A stretch of DNA of 11,214 nt from an uncultured Bacillaceae bacterium (GCA_937951955.1 CALGAD010000143.1:1-11214), one strand, 5' to 3'. Counted from the first letter of the stretch, positions 1 to 6,923 are shown. Translations and numbers: made by a program. The notes: generated by a model from the sequence alone, not told the origin.

Positions 1-39
1 AAAAAATAAAAAAGTACCTGTTTTCCATTCAGGTACTTT
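1..39 (-). terminator. Rho-independent terminator of pncB
   Basis: On the minus strand, 24 nt after the pncB stop codon, a perfect 10-bp stem (arms 30-39 and 11-20, sequence AAAGTACCTG and its complement) closes a 9-nt loop. A T-rich tract interrupted by one A (10-1) follows. This is a textbook intrinsic terminator for pncB. The far end of the T tract may continue outside the window. Confidence 0.9.
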
Positions 40-62
40 CTTAAATGATTGTACTGGATTGA

Positions 63-1547
63 CTACTCCTGTTCGTTATCTTTTCCCATCCTGGCGACCT
101 GTTTTCGAACCGATTCAATTAGATCCATTTTGTTTTTCCAGCAAGCATAGCTCAAATCCACTGGATATTCGGAAGGATTTAATAGCCGCTTATAATTGTC
201 CCAGAGTAAGTCCAGGTTTTCTTCATGGTATTTTCTGATTTCATGGACAGATGGTGGATCATAGACTAATTCACCATCAACAAAAATGTCGCGATGCAAT
301 TCTCTCGCTTCAAAGTTCGTTACAAATTTACTGATGAATGTATAGACAGGATGAAACATCTTCAATGGACTTTCCTCTTGTGGATTTTCCCATTCGAGGG
401 CAACATAGTCACCTTCGGATTTGCCATTTTCCTTATTAATAATTCGATATACTTTCTTTAATCCCGGTGTGCTCACCTTTTCCGGATTGCTCGTAATTTT
501 CAATGTATCAACCATATTGCCATGATCATCTTCGATGGCAACGAGTTTATAAACTGCACCCAATGCTGGCTTATCGTAGGCAGTAATTAATTTTGTGCCA
601 ACTCCCCAGGAATCGATTTTTGCCCCCTGGGTTTTCAAGTTCATGATCGTTTCTTCATCTAAATCATTGGAAGCAAAAATTTTCGCGTCTGGGAAGCCTG
701 CTTCATCTAGCATTTTTCTTGCTTGCTTGGACAGGTAAGCTAGATCGCCGCTATCAATTCGGATACCGACAAAATTAATTTCATCGCCTAACTCTTTTGC
801 CACCCGGATTGCATTCGGAACACCGGACCGGAGTGTGTCATAGGTGTCTACCAGGAATACACAATCTTTATGACGACGCGCATACTTTTTAAACGCCGTA
901 TATTCATCTTGATACGCCTGTACCATCGCATGGGAATGGGTTCCTGCAACAGGAATGCCGAAAAGTTTTCCGGCCCGGACACAGGATGTGGCATCAAATC
1001 CGCCAATATAAGCGGCACGAGCTCCCCAAACTGCCGCATCCATTTCTTGCGCACGGCGGGAACCAAATTCCAATGCAGAACCAGCATCACCGATAACCTG
1101 TTTAATTCGTGATGCTTTCGTCGCAATCAATGTTTGAAAATTAACAATATTTAAAATGGCGGTTTCAATTAATTGAGCTTCTGCTAGCGGAGCCTCAATC
1201 CGCATTAACGGTTCATTACCAAAACATAGTTCCCCTTCTACCATCGAACGGACCGTTCCTGTAAAGCGAAGGGTTTTCAAATAGTTCAAAAAATCCTCCT
1301 GATAACCACACTCTTCACGAAGATAGGCAATATCGCTCTCGCTGAAACGGAAATTTTGTAAATACTCGATGACTTTTTCTAAACCAGCAAAGACGGCATA
1401 GCCGTTTCCAAAAGGCATGTCCCGGAAATATACTTCAAACACAGCTCGTTTATTGTGAACCCCGTCTTCCCAGTACGTTTCTGCCATGTTAATTTGATAC
1501 AAATCTGTATGCAATGTCCAAGAATCGTCTGGATAATTTGTTTTCAA
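63..1547 (-). CDS. pncB: Nicotinate phosphoribosyltransferase
   Basis: PncB joins nicotinate to PRPP (with ATP hydrolysis) to give nicotinate mononucleotide, the first step of cytosolic NAD salvage. The protein is about 494 aa, the usual length in Bacilli. Family motifs are clear: HTDLYQINMAETYW near residues 13-26, a YFR-x-MPF-x-NGYAVFAGL block, EFGSRRAQE (about 160-168, phosphate-binding region), GTHSHAM (about 203-209, containing the candidate phosphorylated histidine), VDTYDTLRSG, FASNDLDE and DSWGVGTKL. The reading frame is open up to ATG 1562, but that ATG is part of the sequence ATGGAGGT, which serves as the ribosome binding site. A TTG at 1547-1545 lies 7 nt after GGAGGT and leaves a normal N-terminus, so I chose it. 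The gene has its own promoter and terminator and is apparently monocistronic. Function is secure. The start is inferred. Confidence 0.95.
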   Translation of the reverse strand: MKTNYPDDSWTLHTDLYQINMAETYWEDGVHNKRAVFEVYFRDMPFGNGYAVFAGLEKVIEYLQNFRFSESDIAYLREECGYQEDFLNYLKTLRFTGTVRSMVEGELCFGNEPLMRIEAPLAEAQLIETAILNIVNFQTLIATKASRIKQVIGDAGSALEFGSRRAQEMDAAVWGARAAYIGGFDATSCVRAGKLFGIPVAGTHSHAMVQAYQDEYTAFKKYARRHKDCVFLVDTYDTLRSGVPNAIRVAKELGDEINFVGIRIDSGDLAYLSKQARKMLDEAGFPDAKIFASNDLDEETIMNLKTQGAKIDSWGVGTKLITAYDKPALGAVYKLVAIEDDHGNMVDTLKITSNPEKVSTPGLKKVYRIINKENGKSEGDYVALEWENPQEESPLKMFHPVYTFISKFVTNFEARELHRDIFVDGELVYDPPSVHEIRKYHEENLDLLWDNYKRLLNPSEYPVDLSYACWKNKMDLIESVRKQVARMGKDNEQE

Positions 1548-1580
1548 TGATTGTACCTCCATTAAATGATCTTCATATTT

Positions 1581-1609
1581 ATTATAACGGAGGATAAATG
1601 GATTGTTAA
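1581..1609 (-). promoter_or_regulatory. Sigma-A promoter of pncB
   Basis: On the minus strand TTAACA (1609-1604) and TATAAT (1586-1581) are separated by exactly 17 bp, giving 11 of 12 consensus matches. Transcription should start near 1574, leaving a 5' leader of about 27 nt that holds the GGAGGT site. The start site would lie 11 nt or so upstream of ATG 1562, so position alone does not exclude that ATG. I saw no clear NAD-responsive operator here. Confidence 0.85.
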
Positions 1610-1731
1610 ATATTCCTCACCTTTTTCTCATTAGCCTGTCCCGATGAAAACAATTTATTTTATTAATCATTGCCTATTTTTGTCATCTCAAGGAATGCGG
1701 TTACTACCAGGCGATTGTAAGAATAAACAAC

Positions 1732-2559
1732 TTACAGAAACGGATTGTAAAAGCGACTTCCATCCATAAACGTAATCACCATGGATGCAACAAAAATAAT
1801 CATCATTAGAACGATCGAGACATAATCGATTTTTTTAAGCGGCCGGAAGCTATACCACGTCCGTTTTTTCCGTTTGCCAAATCCCCGTAATTCCATCGCA
1901 TTACTGATCGTCTCAATTTTTTCCATACTGGACAGGATGAGAGGAAAAATGATAGCCGCAGCATTTTTAACCCGGCGAATCAGTTTTTCATTATTCGATA
2001 AATCTACACCGCGGGCTTGTTGAGATTTGGAAATGAGTTGGAATTCGCGCTGGATATCCGGGATATATCTTAACGCTAAAGAAATGGAAAAACTGATCCG
2101 ATAACTGATCCCGATTTTATTCAATGAAGCCGCAAACTCGCTCGGATCGGTCGTCACTAAAAAGAGCAAGGCGACAGGAATAACCGTCAAATATTTTAAT
2201 GTGATATTCATTTGATAAAATATTTGTTCCCATGTCACATTATAGCGACCGACAATTTCAAAAAGGACATGGCTCGTGCCGTAAATTTTAACTCCTTCCT
2301 GGGGAGAAAATATGTAAATGGCCACATTGTTTAATAATAAGAAAATCAAGATCAATATCAGGACGAGGGAAATTTCCCGCAGCTTAATCTTAGAAAGCTT
2401 AAATATGAAAAAACTAAAGATAAACAGAAAGAGTAACACCCGTGTATCGTATGTTAACATGGCTGCGAAGGACCAGAGTAAAAAACAAATCAGCTTCGTA
2501 ACACCACTCAATTGATGAATAACAGATTTTCGCTCGATATAACCTAGTAATGCAGCCAC
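1732..2559 (-). CDS. ECF transporter transmembrane T subunit (EcfT/CbiQ family)
   Basis: This 275-aa integral membrane protein is the scaffold of an energy-coupling-factor importer, linking the two ATPase domains to the substrate-binding S component. Hydrophobic segments cover about residues 23-55, 62-84, 120-136, 153-165 (short), 198-211 and 247-264. Between them lie the two coupling motifs of the family, QQARG (180-184) and ELRGFG (223-228), each near a cluster of basic residues, as expected for the helices that sit in the ATPase grooves. Translation starts at GTG 2559-2557, 10 nt after AAGGAGG. The gene overlaps the end of the ATPase gene by 16 bp, indicating translational coupling. It is the last gene of the T-box operon. 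I found no convincing terminator between it and pncB. Which substrate it helps import depends on the S component. Confidence 0.92.
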   Translation of the reverse strand: MAALLGYIERKSVIHQLSGVTKLICFLLWSFAAMLTYDTRVLLFLFIFSFFIFKLSKIKLREISLVLILILIFLLLNNVAIYIFSPQEGVKIYGTSHVLFEIVGRYNVTWEQIFYQMNITLKYLTVIPVALLFLVTTDPSEFAASLNKIGISYRISFSISLALRYIPDIQREFQLISKSQQARGVDLSNNEKLIRRVKNAAAIIFPLILSSMEKIETISNAMELRGFGKRKKRTWYSFRPLKKIDYVSIVLMMIIFVASMVITFMDGSRFYNPFL

Positions 2560-4262
2560 TTTTTCTTTTCCTCCTTATCAAAGGCTATGAATCTGGCAAC
2601 AAATTCTCGTTTCTCCTCGATGCCAAGCCGTTCGGCTAATGTAAATAGAGACGTTTCTTTTAAATTTGCTTTCTGCACGATGTCTGGATCACTCAATATA
2701 TTGATTGCCGAGTCATCAGCAAGCACCTGTCCATGATCGATAACGATCGCCCGCGGGGTGTATTCGAGCATGAGATGCATATCGTGCGTAACCATGATAA
2801 TCGTTTTCCCCCGTTGATTTAAGGAAAGGAGAAATTCCATAATTTCGGTATAATGCAGTAAATCCTGACCGGCAGTCGGCTCGTCTAAAATGATAACCTC
2901 TGGTTCCAATACTAAAATCGCTGCAATCGCCACCCGCTTCTTTTGCCCGAAACTCAAAGCGGAAATCGGCCAGTTCCGGTACGGGTATAAACCGCAAATT
3001 CGCAATGTGTCATGCACCCGCTCCATTCTTTCTTTTTCTGGCACTCCTCGCAGTTCAAGACCGAAGGCAACTTCCTCGAAAATGGTATGTTTGGATAACA
3101 TATGATTCGGGTTTTGCAAAACCATTCCGACGCGCAAGGACCGCTCGGCGATCGAATCCCCTGTTACATCGTTTCCCCCGTAAAAAATCTTTCCAGATTG
3201 CGGTCGTTCAAAGCCACACATCAATTTGGAAAGTGTTGATTTTCCGGCACCGTTTTGGCCGACGATACTGACCATTTCTCCTTTTTTAAACGAAAGGGAG
3301 ATATTTTTCAGTGAAAACTTATTCGGTTCATAGTAAAAGGAAATATTGTCTAATTCCAAAATCGGCTCATCTTCCCTGGGAGGTGGAGGTAACTCGGCAT
3401 GATGAAACCAGCTGATCAATGGTTCCTTACAGGCTTCCACCTGAAAGGTGTCGATATGGGCGGGACGCATTTCCCTTTGAATCTTGCAATTTGCATATTT
3501 AGCAGCCTTTAAATAAAGAGGTTCCCGAATATGGACACGTTCGAGAATATCGGTCGCCAGCAGCTCATCCGGTTCCATGTCCGCGACAACTTCTCCATCG
3601 TCAAGGACGATGATACGATCGACCGGATAACTGAGCACATCCTCCAGACGGTGTTCAATGATAACGACCGTTTTATTCATTTTCTTTTGCAACTCGGCAA
3701 TTAATTGGACGACATGTTCACCAGTTGCTGGATCGAGACTGGCGAGCGGTTCGTCAAATAATAAAATGTCAACATCATTGACAAGCACACCAGCAATCGC
3801 TACTCTTTGCATTTGACCGCCGGATAGGTGGTGAACGGATTGTTGCAAATAATGTTCCATAGCGACTAAACTTGATACTTCTTTAACAATTTGTTTCATT
3901 TCATCCTGGGGAACACAATCATTCTCGAGAGCAAAGGCAATATCCTCACCAACGGTCAAAGAAATGAATTGCCCATCCGTATCCTGCAGGACTGTTCCGA
4001 CCATTTTTGCACGGTCAAATAAATTTAATCGCTCCGCATCTTTCCCCATAATCTTCAAAGTTCCAGAAATATCCCCTTTATATGAGTAAGGGACCAGCCC
4101 GTTGATGCAATGACCGATCGTACTTTTTCCTGATCCGGAAGGGCCGCAAATGAGGACTTTTTCCCCTTCATGTATGGTTAGATTGATATTTTTTAATGTT
4201 GGTTCCGCCTGACTGTGGTACTGGAAGCTAAAGTTTTGAAATTCGATAACTGGCTTCTTCAT
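2544..4262 (-). CDS. ECF transporter ATPase, two fused nucleotide-binding domains
   Basis: This cytoplasmic motor of the ECF importer is 572 aa and carries two complete ABC ATPase domains in one chain, where housekeeping ECF modules use two separate proteins. Domain 1 shows Walker A GPSGSGKST (40-48), Q-loop Q93, signature LSGGQ (146-150), Walker B ILLFDE (166-171) and switch His204. Domain 2 shows Walker A GQNGAGKST (335-343), Q-loop Q383, a variant signature LSFGQ (436-440), Walker B VIILDE (456-461) and switch His493. A linker of roughly 60 residues with a PPPP stretch (292-295) joins them. The length matches the roughly 570-aa ATPases that accompany UPF0397 proteins in staphylococci and bacilli. 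ATG 4262 is preceded by AGGAGA at good spacing. The stop overlaps the start of the T subunit gene. Because the ATPase and T genes sit next to their S component, this looks like a dedicated (group I) module. Confidence 0.95.
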   Translation of the reverse strand: MKKPVIEFQNFSFQYHSQAEPTLKNINLTIHEGEKVLICGPSGSGKSTIGHCINGLVPYSYKGDISGTLKIMGKDAERLNLFDRAKMVGTVLQDTDGQFISLTVGEDIAFALENDCVPQDEMKQIVKEVSSLVAMEHYLQQSVHHLSGGQMQRVAIAGVLVNDVDILLFDEPLASLDPATGEHVVQLIAELQKKMNKTVVIIEHRLEDVLSYPVDRIIVLDDGEVVADMEPDELLATDILERVHIREPLYLKAAKYANCKIQREMRPAHIDTFQVEACKEPLISWFHHAELPPPPREDEPILELDNISFYYEPNKFSLKNISLSFKKGEMVSIVGQNGAGKSTLSKLMCGFERPQSGKIFYGGNDVTGDSIAERSLRVGMVLQNPNHMLSKHTIFEEVAFGLELRGVPEKERMERVHDTLRICGLYPYRNWPISALSFGQKKRVAIAAILVLEPEVIILDEPTAGQDLLHYTEIMEFLLSLNQRGKTIIMVTHDMHLMLEYTPRAIVIDHGQVLADDSAINILSDPDIVQKANLKETSLFTLAERLGIEEKREFVARFIAFDKEEKKKWLHY

Positions 4263-4305
4263 TTTCTTCTCCTGCCCTGTAGTTTGTTTAGTGTAAAAAC
4301 GAATG

Positions 4306-4333
4306 ATCCCGCCACAATTCAGGGTGGCGGGAT
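4306..4333 (-). other. Intercistronic stem-loop between S-component and ATPase genes
   Basis: A perfect 10-bp GC-rich inverted repeat (arms 4324-4333 and 4306-4315, ATCCCGCCAC and complement; 8-nt loop) lies in the 79-bp gap after the S-component stop. Five T residues occur only 6-10 nt beyond the stem (4299-4295), so it is a poor terminator. It may be a partial terminator or an mRNA stability/processing element that lowers ATPase and T expression relative to SAM hydrolase and S component. The structure is seen; the role is inferred. Confidence 0.7.
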
Positions 4334-4341
4334 TGGATCCA

Positions 4342-4896
4342 TTAATCCTCTACGTGAAGACTGCCCTTTTTCGTACGGGTTTTGGCATAGGCAATTAAGA
4401 ACAATGTGCCTAATACGCCAACACCAACGATATTAATCAATGCGGCGGTAAATCCCTGAACAAAAACTTTATTGGCCGGTTCTGAATATATGAGGATATC
4501 GAGAACCGGTGCTAATAAACACCACCCGATGACTTGCGCACCAATTTGATATAGATTGAATGTAATGATTTCTTTTGTACCGAACTCGCCAGATTCAATG
4601 TTAAGTTTTCTAGCACATAAGCCGAAGCCGACACCGACAAATCCGGAAACGATGACCCAGCTCCACCAGATGGAACCGTACATTAATAAATCTTTTAATG
4701 CATGACCGATTAAACCGATCAAGCCACCGGCAACCGGACCGAAAATCACCGACATTAAAGCTAAAAATGGATAAGTCACTTCAACGTTCGTGTTCGGAAT
4801 CCATAAAGGAATCGCAGCAAACCTTCCCAGTACAACAAATACAGCAGCGCCAATTCCAATGGCCACAATCGTTTTTACAGATAAACCTTTATTCAT
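4342..4896 (-). CDS. ECF transporter S component, UPF0397 family
   Basis: This 184-aa membrane protein has the length and sequence character of the UPF0397 family, the substrate-binding subunits of ECF-type importers. It has about five to six hydrophobic segments (roughly 9-32, 37-60, 74-94, 106-128, 140-168). The N-terminal half contains the recognisable stretches GLSVKT, AIGIGAAVFVVLGR, VIFGPVAGG and LIGLIGHALKDL, then SWVIVSG. ATG 4896 follows a purine-rich GGGAGAGGG site. The gene begins 17 bp after the SAM hydrolase stop and precedes the ATPase gene. The family substrate is not known to me. Co-transcription with SAM hydrolase under a methionine T-box suggests methionine, adenosine, SAM or a related compound, but this is inference only. 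Confidence 0.9.
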   Translation of the reverse strand: MNKGLSVKTIVAIGIGAAVFVVLGRFAAIPLWIPNTNVEVTYPFLALMSVIFGPVAGGLIGLIGHALKDLLMYGSIWWSWVIVSGFVGVGFGLCARKLNIESGEFGTKEIITFNLYQIGAQVIGWCLLAPVLDILIYSEPANKVFVQGFTAALINIVGVGVLGTLFLIAYAKTRTKKGSLHVED

Positions 4897-4913
4897 ACTA
4901 CCCTCTCCCTTAT

Positions 4914-5771
4914 TTATTTTTTATAATAATTCACTACTTTGCGAATCGTAATTTTCCAGTTGATTCCTGCTTTAATATGGTAAGCACTGGCAAAAGACCC
5001 TTGATTGATCGCTACACCGATATTACCTAAAGAGTTAATATATAAAAGGGGCTCACCGAGATGACTATCCGCAAAAGAACGACCGAATGTCATCATGTTT
5101 TTATACACCTGACGTGTTTCATTTTCAATAATGACTTCGAAGGTGTCCCCGTAATTTCCGCCATATTGTTTGAAAATTCGTCCGGGAATATTGGTCCATA
5201 AATTGCCAAAACGGACATCGAGAATATCGATACAGCCAACAATACTGTGATTGTTAATTTCCGCTTCTTTTACGGGTAATTCCACTATCGCTTCAACAGC
5301 TAACGCCGGCCCGATTTCAGCGATATCAATCTGTCCGGCTGCTAAACGGGCACCCGTGTAGGCGAAAATGTCCCGTCCGTGGAAAGTATCCGATTCAACG
5401 GAATGGGGCAAGCGATTTTTCGATTCATCGATGATATAAACTGCGTCGATTCCGATTTCCCGTTTAATATGGGTTAATGTACCGTTATCTGGTGTAATAA
5501 TCGTATGGCCACTGGTTGTTTGTACGACTACCCCCCGCCGACTCGTTCCGACCCCGGGATCAACAACGGATACAAAAACCGTTTCTTTTGGCCAGTATGT
5601 GATCGTTTGATAGAGCCGGTAGGACGCCTCCCAAATATTGTATTGGGGGATATCATGCGTTAAATCGAATATTCGCAAATTTTCATCGACACTGAAAGCA
5701 ACGCCGTACATGGCGCTAACCGCTCCATCGGATAGACCAAAGTCCGTTTGATAGACGAGGAACTTGCTCAC
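4914..5771 (-). CDS. S-adenosylmethionine hydrolase (SAM hydroxide adenosyltransferase, DUF62)
   Basis: A 285-aa cytosolic enzyme of the family that also contains the SAM chlorinase and fluorinase. Ordinary members split S-adenosylmethionine with water into adenosine and methionine. The catalytic triad typical of the hydrolases is visible: Asp71 and Arg78 in VDPGVGTSRRG (70-80) and His131 in DTFHGRD (128-134). Other family blocks are TDFGLSDG (9-16, SAM contact), TPDNGTL (93-99), FGNLWTNI (188-195) and NSLGNIGVAINQGSFA (246-261, C-terminal domain). I see no room for the extra loop of the fluorinase, so halogenation is unlikely. Translation begins at GTG 5771-5769, 8 nt after GGGAGG. It is the first gene after the T-box leader and heads an operon with an ECF transporter, implying that SAM breakdown is coupled to transport when methionyl-tRNA runs low. 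The physiological purpose of the reaction is unsettled. Confidence 0.93.
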   Translation of the reverse strand: MSKFLVYQTDFGLSDGAVSAMYGVAFSVDENLRIFDLTHDIPQYNIWEASYRLYQTITYWPKETVFVSVVDPGVGTSRRGVVVQTTSGHTIITPDNGTLTHIKREIGIDAVYIIDESKNRLPHSVESDTFHGRDIFAYTGARLAAGQIDIAEIGPALAVEAIVELPVKEAEINNHSIVGCIDILDVRFGNLWTNIPGRIFKQYGGNYGDTFEVIIENETRQVYKNMMTFGRSFADSHLGEPLLYINSLGNIGVAINQGSFASAYHIKAGINWKITIRKVVNYYKK

Positions 5772-5798
5772 CTATTTTCCCTCCCTTTATATATAAAT

Positions 5799-5842
5799 AA
5801 AAAATCCACGTCCTTAGAGTTATATACTATAAGGACGTGGAT
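5799..5842 (-). terminator. T-box leader attenuation terminator
   Basis: A perfect 13-bp inverted repeat (5830-5842 and 5804-5816, ATCCACGTCCTTA and complement) with a 13-nt loop is followed by six T residues on the minus strand (5804-5799). It lies directly after the T-box motif and before the SAM hydrolase ribosome binding site. This is the expected position of the regulated terminator that forms when tRNA is charged. Confidence 0.95.
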
Positions 5843-6105
5843 GTATTCGCACGTGGTACCACCTTACTTCGCTGCATGTTCACACAATGCAGCCTCTGCC
5901 AGTACATGGAGAGCGTCTCTCCGATATACTGCGGTACAAATAACGGTTACCTGCCGTCGGAACCTACTAGTACTGGTTAACCAATACGTTCAGCACGAGA
6001 CTCAGAGGCCATTTTCAGATTCGCATTTTTCGCTTCTTCTCACCTGCCGAAGCTCTCTGTGGAAAAATGACTGAATCCTACTTTCCCTCATCATCGTCTT
6101 TACCA
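5799..6105 (-). promoter_or_regulatory. T-box riboswitch, methionine specificity predicted
   Basis: This untranslated leader senses uncharged tRNA and controls the SAM hydrolase/ECF operon. In transcript order the minus strand shows a GATGAGGGAAAGTAGGATT block (6097-6079) at the base of stem I, AGAGAG (6058-6053), a CTTC/GAAG-closed loop containing GGTGAGAA, then GAAA-ATG-GC-CTCTGAG (6016-6001). Next come the AGTAGG and CGACGG/CCGTTA elements (about 5970-5941) and the T-box AAGGTGGTACCACG (5865-5852), which overlaps the terminator region. The specifier is best read as AUG (6012-6010). The bulge UGGU (5861-5858) would pair with an A-CCA tRNA 3' end. Both fit tRNA-Met. AAU (Asn) is the alternative codon register, but tRNA-Asn normally has discriminator G and would call for UGGC. 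The riboswitch identity is certain; the amino acid is strongly inferred. Confidence 0.96.
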
Positions 6106-6134
6106 TTTTATTCAATCTCGCAAATGTTAATAAG

Positions 6135-6163
6135 AATCATATCAAGATTTTTTTAAAAAATCA
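6135..6163 (-). promoter_or_regulatory. Sigma-A promoter of the T-box / SAM hydrolase operon
   Basis: The minus strand carries TTGATT (6163-6158), a 17-bp AT-rich spacer and TATGAT (6140-6135). The start of transcription is expected near 6128, which puts the whole T-box leader (about 350 nt) inside the transcript. Spacing and position both fit. Confidence 0.85.
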
Positions 6164-6178
6164 ATAAAAAAGTTATAT

Positions 6179-6219
6179 AAAAAATTTTACACGTACTTAT
6201 TTTTACAAAAAAGTGTGTA
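6179..6219 (-). terminator. Possible terminator of the flavodoxin gene
   Basis: About 70 nt after the flavodoxin stop the minus strand can form an imperfect hairpin. TACACACTT (6219-6211) pairs with AAGTACGTGTA (6198-6188) through nine base pairs with a 2-nt bulge. A run of six T (6184-6179) follows four A residues. The AT content of the area makes chance pairing possible. It lies just upstream of the next operon's promoter, where a terminator would be expected. Confidence 0.42.
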
Positions 6220-6286
6220 CATTTTTACGATTTCCCCCTCGCCCATAAGATAATATCGTAATACTGGTTGCATATATCCAAATCGA

Positions 6287-6751
6287 TTATGACGATTGTT
6301 CCATCTTTTTAACTATACTTCGGGCAAACAGATAACCTAACCGTTTACATTCTGCTAATTGTTCAGGAGACGGACGCAGTTCAACTTTATAGCCATTATG
6401 GAAAATCTCAGCGCCGCGTTCTTGCAGTTTTTCGATCATGATGTCAACGGCGATACCATTATCACCGTACGATGAATCAAAGGAACCAAATACGAGCGCT
6501 TTTTTTCCCGATAAAACAACTGCATCCAATTCCTCATAAAAATCAAGAAAATCGTCGGGAAGTTCGCCGCCACCCCATGTATATGTACCGATTAAAAACC
6601 CGTCACAATCATCTAAAAAAGACGGATCGGCTTCGAAAGCATCAAGCATCTCTACAGCATAACCAGCTTCACGTATGCCAGCTGCTATTGCCTCAGCCAT
6701 GGCCTTCGTGTTTCCTGTCATACTCGTATAAATCATCATAAAACTAGCCAA
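6287..6751 (-). CDS. Short-chain flavodoxin
   Basis: A cytosolic one-electron carrier that binds FMN. From the chosen start it is 154 aa, a normal length for bacillar flavodoxins. It shows the FMN phosphate loop TSMTGNT (9-15), the second loop TYTWGGGELP (56-65) with Trp59 likely stacking on the isoalloxazine ring, and the third loop GSFDSSYG (89-96). I chose TTG at 6751-6749 because AAAGGGGG ends 8 nt before it and the resulting N-terminus (M-A-S-F) matches the family. The more distal ATG at 6784 lies upstream of the -10 box and should not be in the mRNA. It sits between the electron-transfer operon and the SAM hydrolase operon with its own promoter, so functional coupling to either is only suggestive. 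The internal ATGs at 6739 and 6736 are further but less likely starts. Confidence 0.92.
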   Translation of the reverse strand: MASFMMIYTSMTGNTKAMAEAIAAGIREAGYAVEMLDAFEADPSFLDDCDGFLIGTYTWGGGELPDDFLDFYEELDAVVLSGKKALVFGSFDSSYGDNGIAVDIMIEKLQERGAEIFHNGYKVELRPSPEQLAECKRLGYLFARSIVKKMEQSS

Positions 6752-6772
6752 AGGTCCAACCCCCTTTGTCCT

Positions 6773-6801
6773 ATTATAGTGCATTTCCCCCGGCTTGCCA
6801 C
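6773..6801 (-). promoter_or_regulatory. Promoter of the flavodoxin gene
   Basis: The minus strand has a perfect -10 TATAAT (6778-6773) and a weaker -35 GTGGCA (6801-6796, four of six matches) 17 bp apart. The predicted start near 6766 gives a very short leader of about 15 nt that consists largely of the AAAGGGGG ribosome binding site. The weak -35 leaves room for an activator, but I see no operator. Confidence 0.68.
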
Positions 6802-6897
6802 ACCGGATGCTTTACGCTTCTTGCAACAATCATCGCTAAAGAACAAGCTCCCTAGCGTACACACAATATGAGTGTTATTGGATTCCATATGCACAGT

Positions 6898-6923
6898 AAA
6901 AAAGGCAATAAAAAATGCCTCCT
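6898..6923 (-). terminator. Terminator of the ndh2-eetA-eetB-dmkB operon
   Basis: About 70 nt after the dmkB stop, AGGCA (6920-6916) pairs with TGCCT (6907-6903) across an 8-nt T-rich loop. G-U and A-U pairs can extend the stem outward to 6923. It is followed by T residues (6903-6898). The stem is short but the shape and place are right. The stretch from 6802 to 6897, between this element and the flavodoxin promoter, holds nothing I recognise. Confidence 0.7.

Noticed and set aside
1621..1740. Terminator after the ECF T-subunit gene
   Set aside because: A 6-bp TGTAAG/CTTACA hairpin overlaps the stop codon but has no T tract, and later T-rich stretches lack a stem; read-through into pncB is possible.
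4215..5030. Plus-strand open frames antisense to the S-component and neighbouring genes
   Set aside because: They overlap well-supported genes on the other strand and have no domain or ribosome binding site support.
4914..5771. SAM-dependent chlorinase/fluorinase function for the DUF62 protein
   Set aside because: The Asp-Arg-His hydrolase triad is present and there is no sign of the extra loop of the fluorinase; the context is methionine economy, not halometabolite synthesis.
5748..6074. Plus-strand 108-codon open frame opposite the leader of SAM hydrolase
   Set aside because: It is the antisense of the T-box leader and terminator, whose structure explains the sequence fully.
5799..6128. 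SAM riboswitch (S-box) as the leader of the SAM hydrolase operon
   Set aside because: The leader has all T-box hallmarks, including AAGGTGGTACCACG before the terminator, and I see no S-box core motifs.
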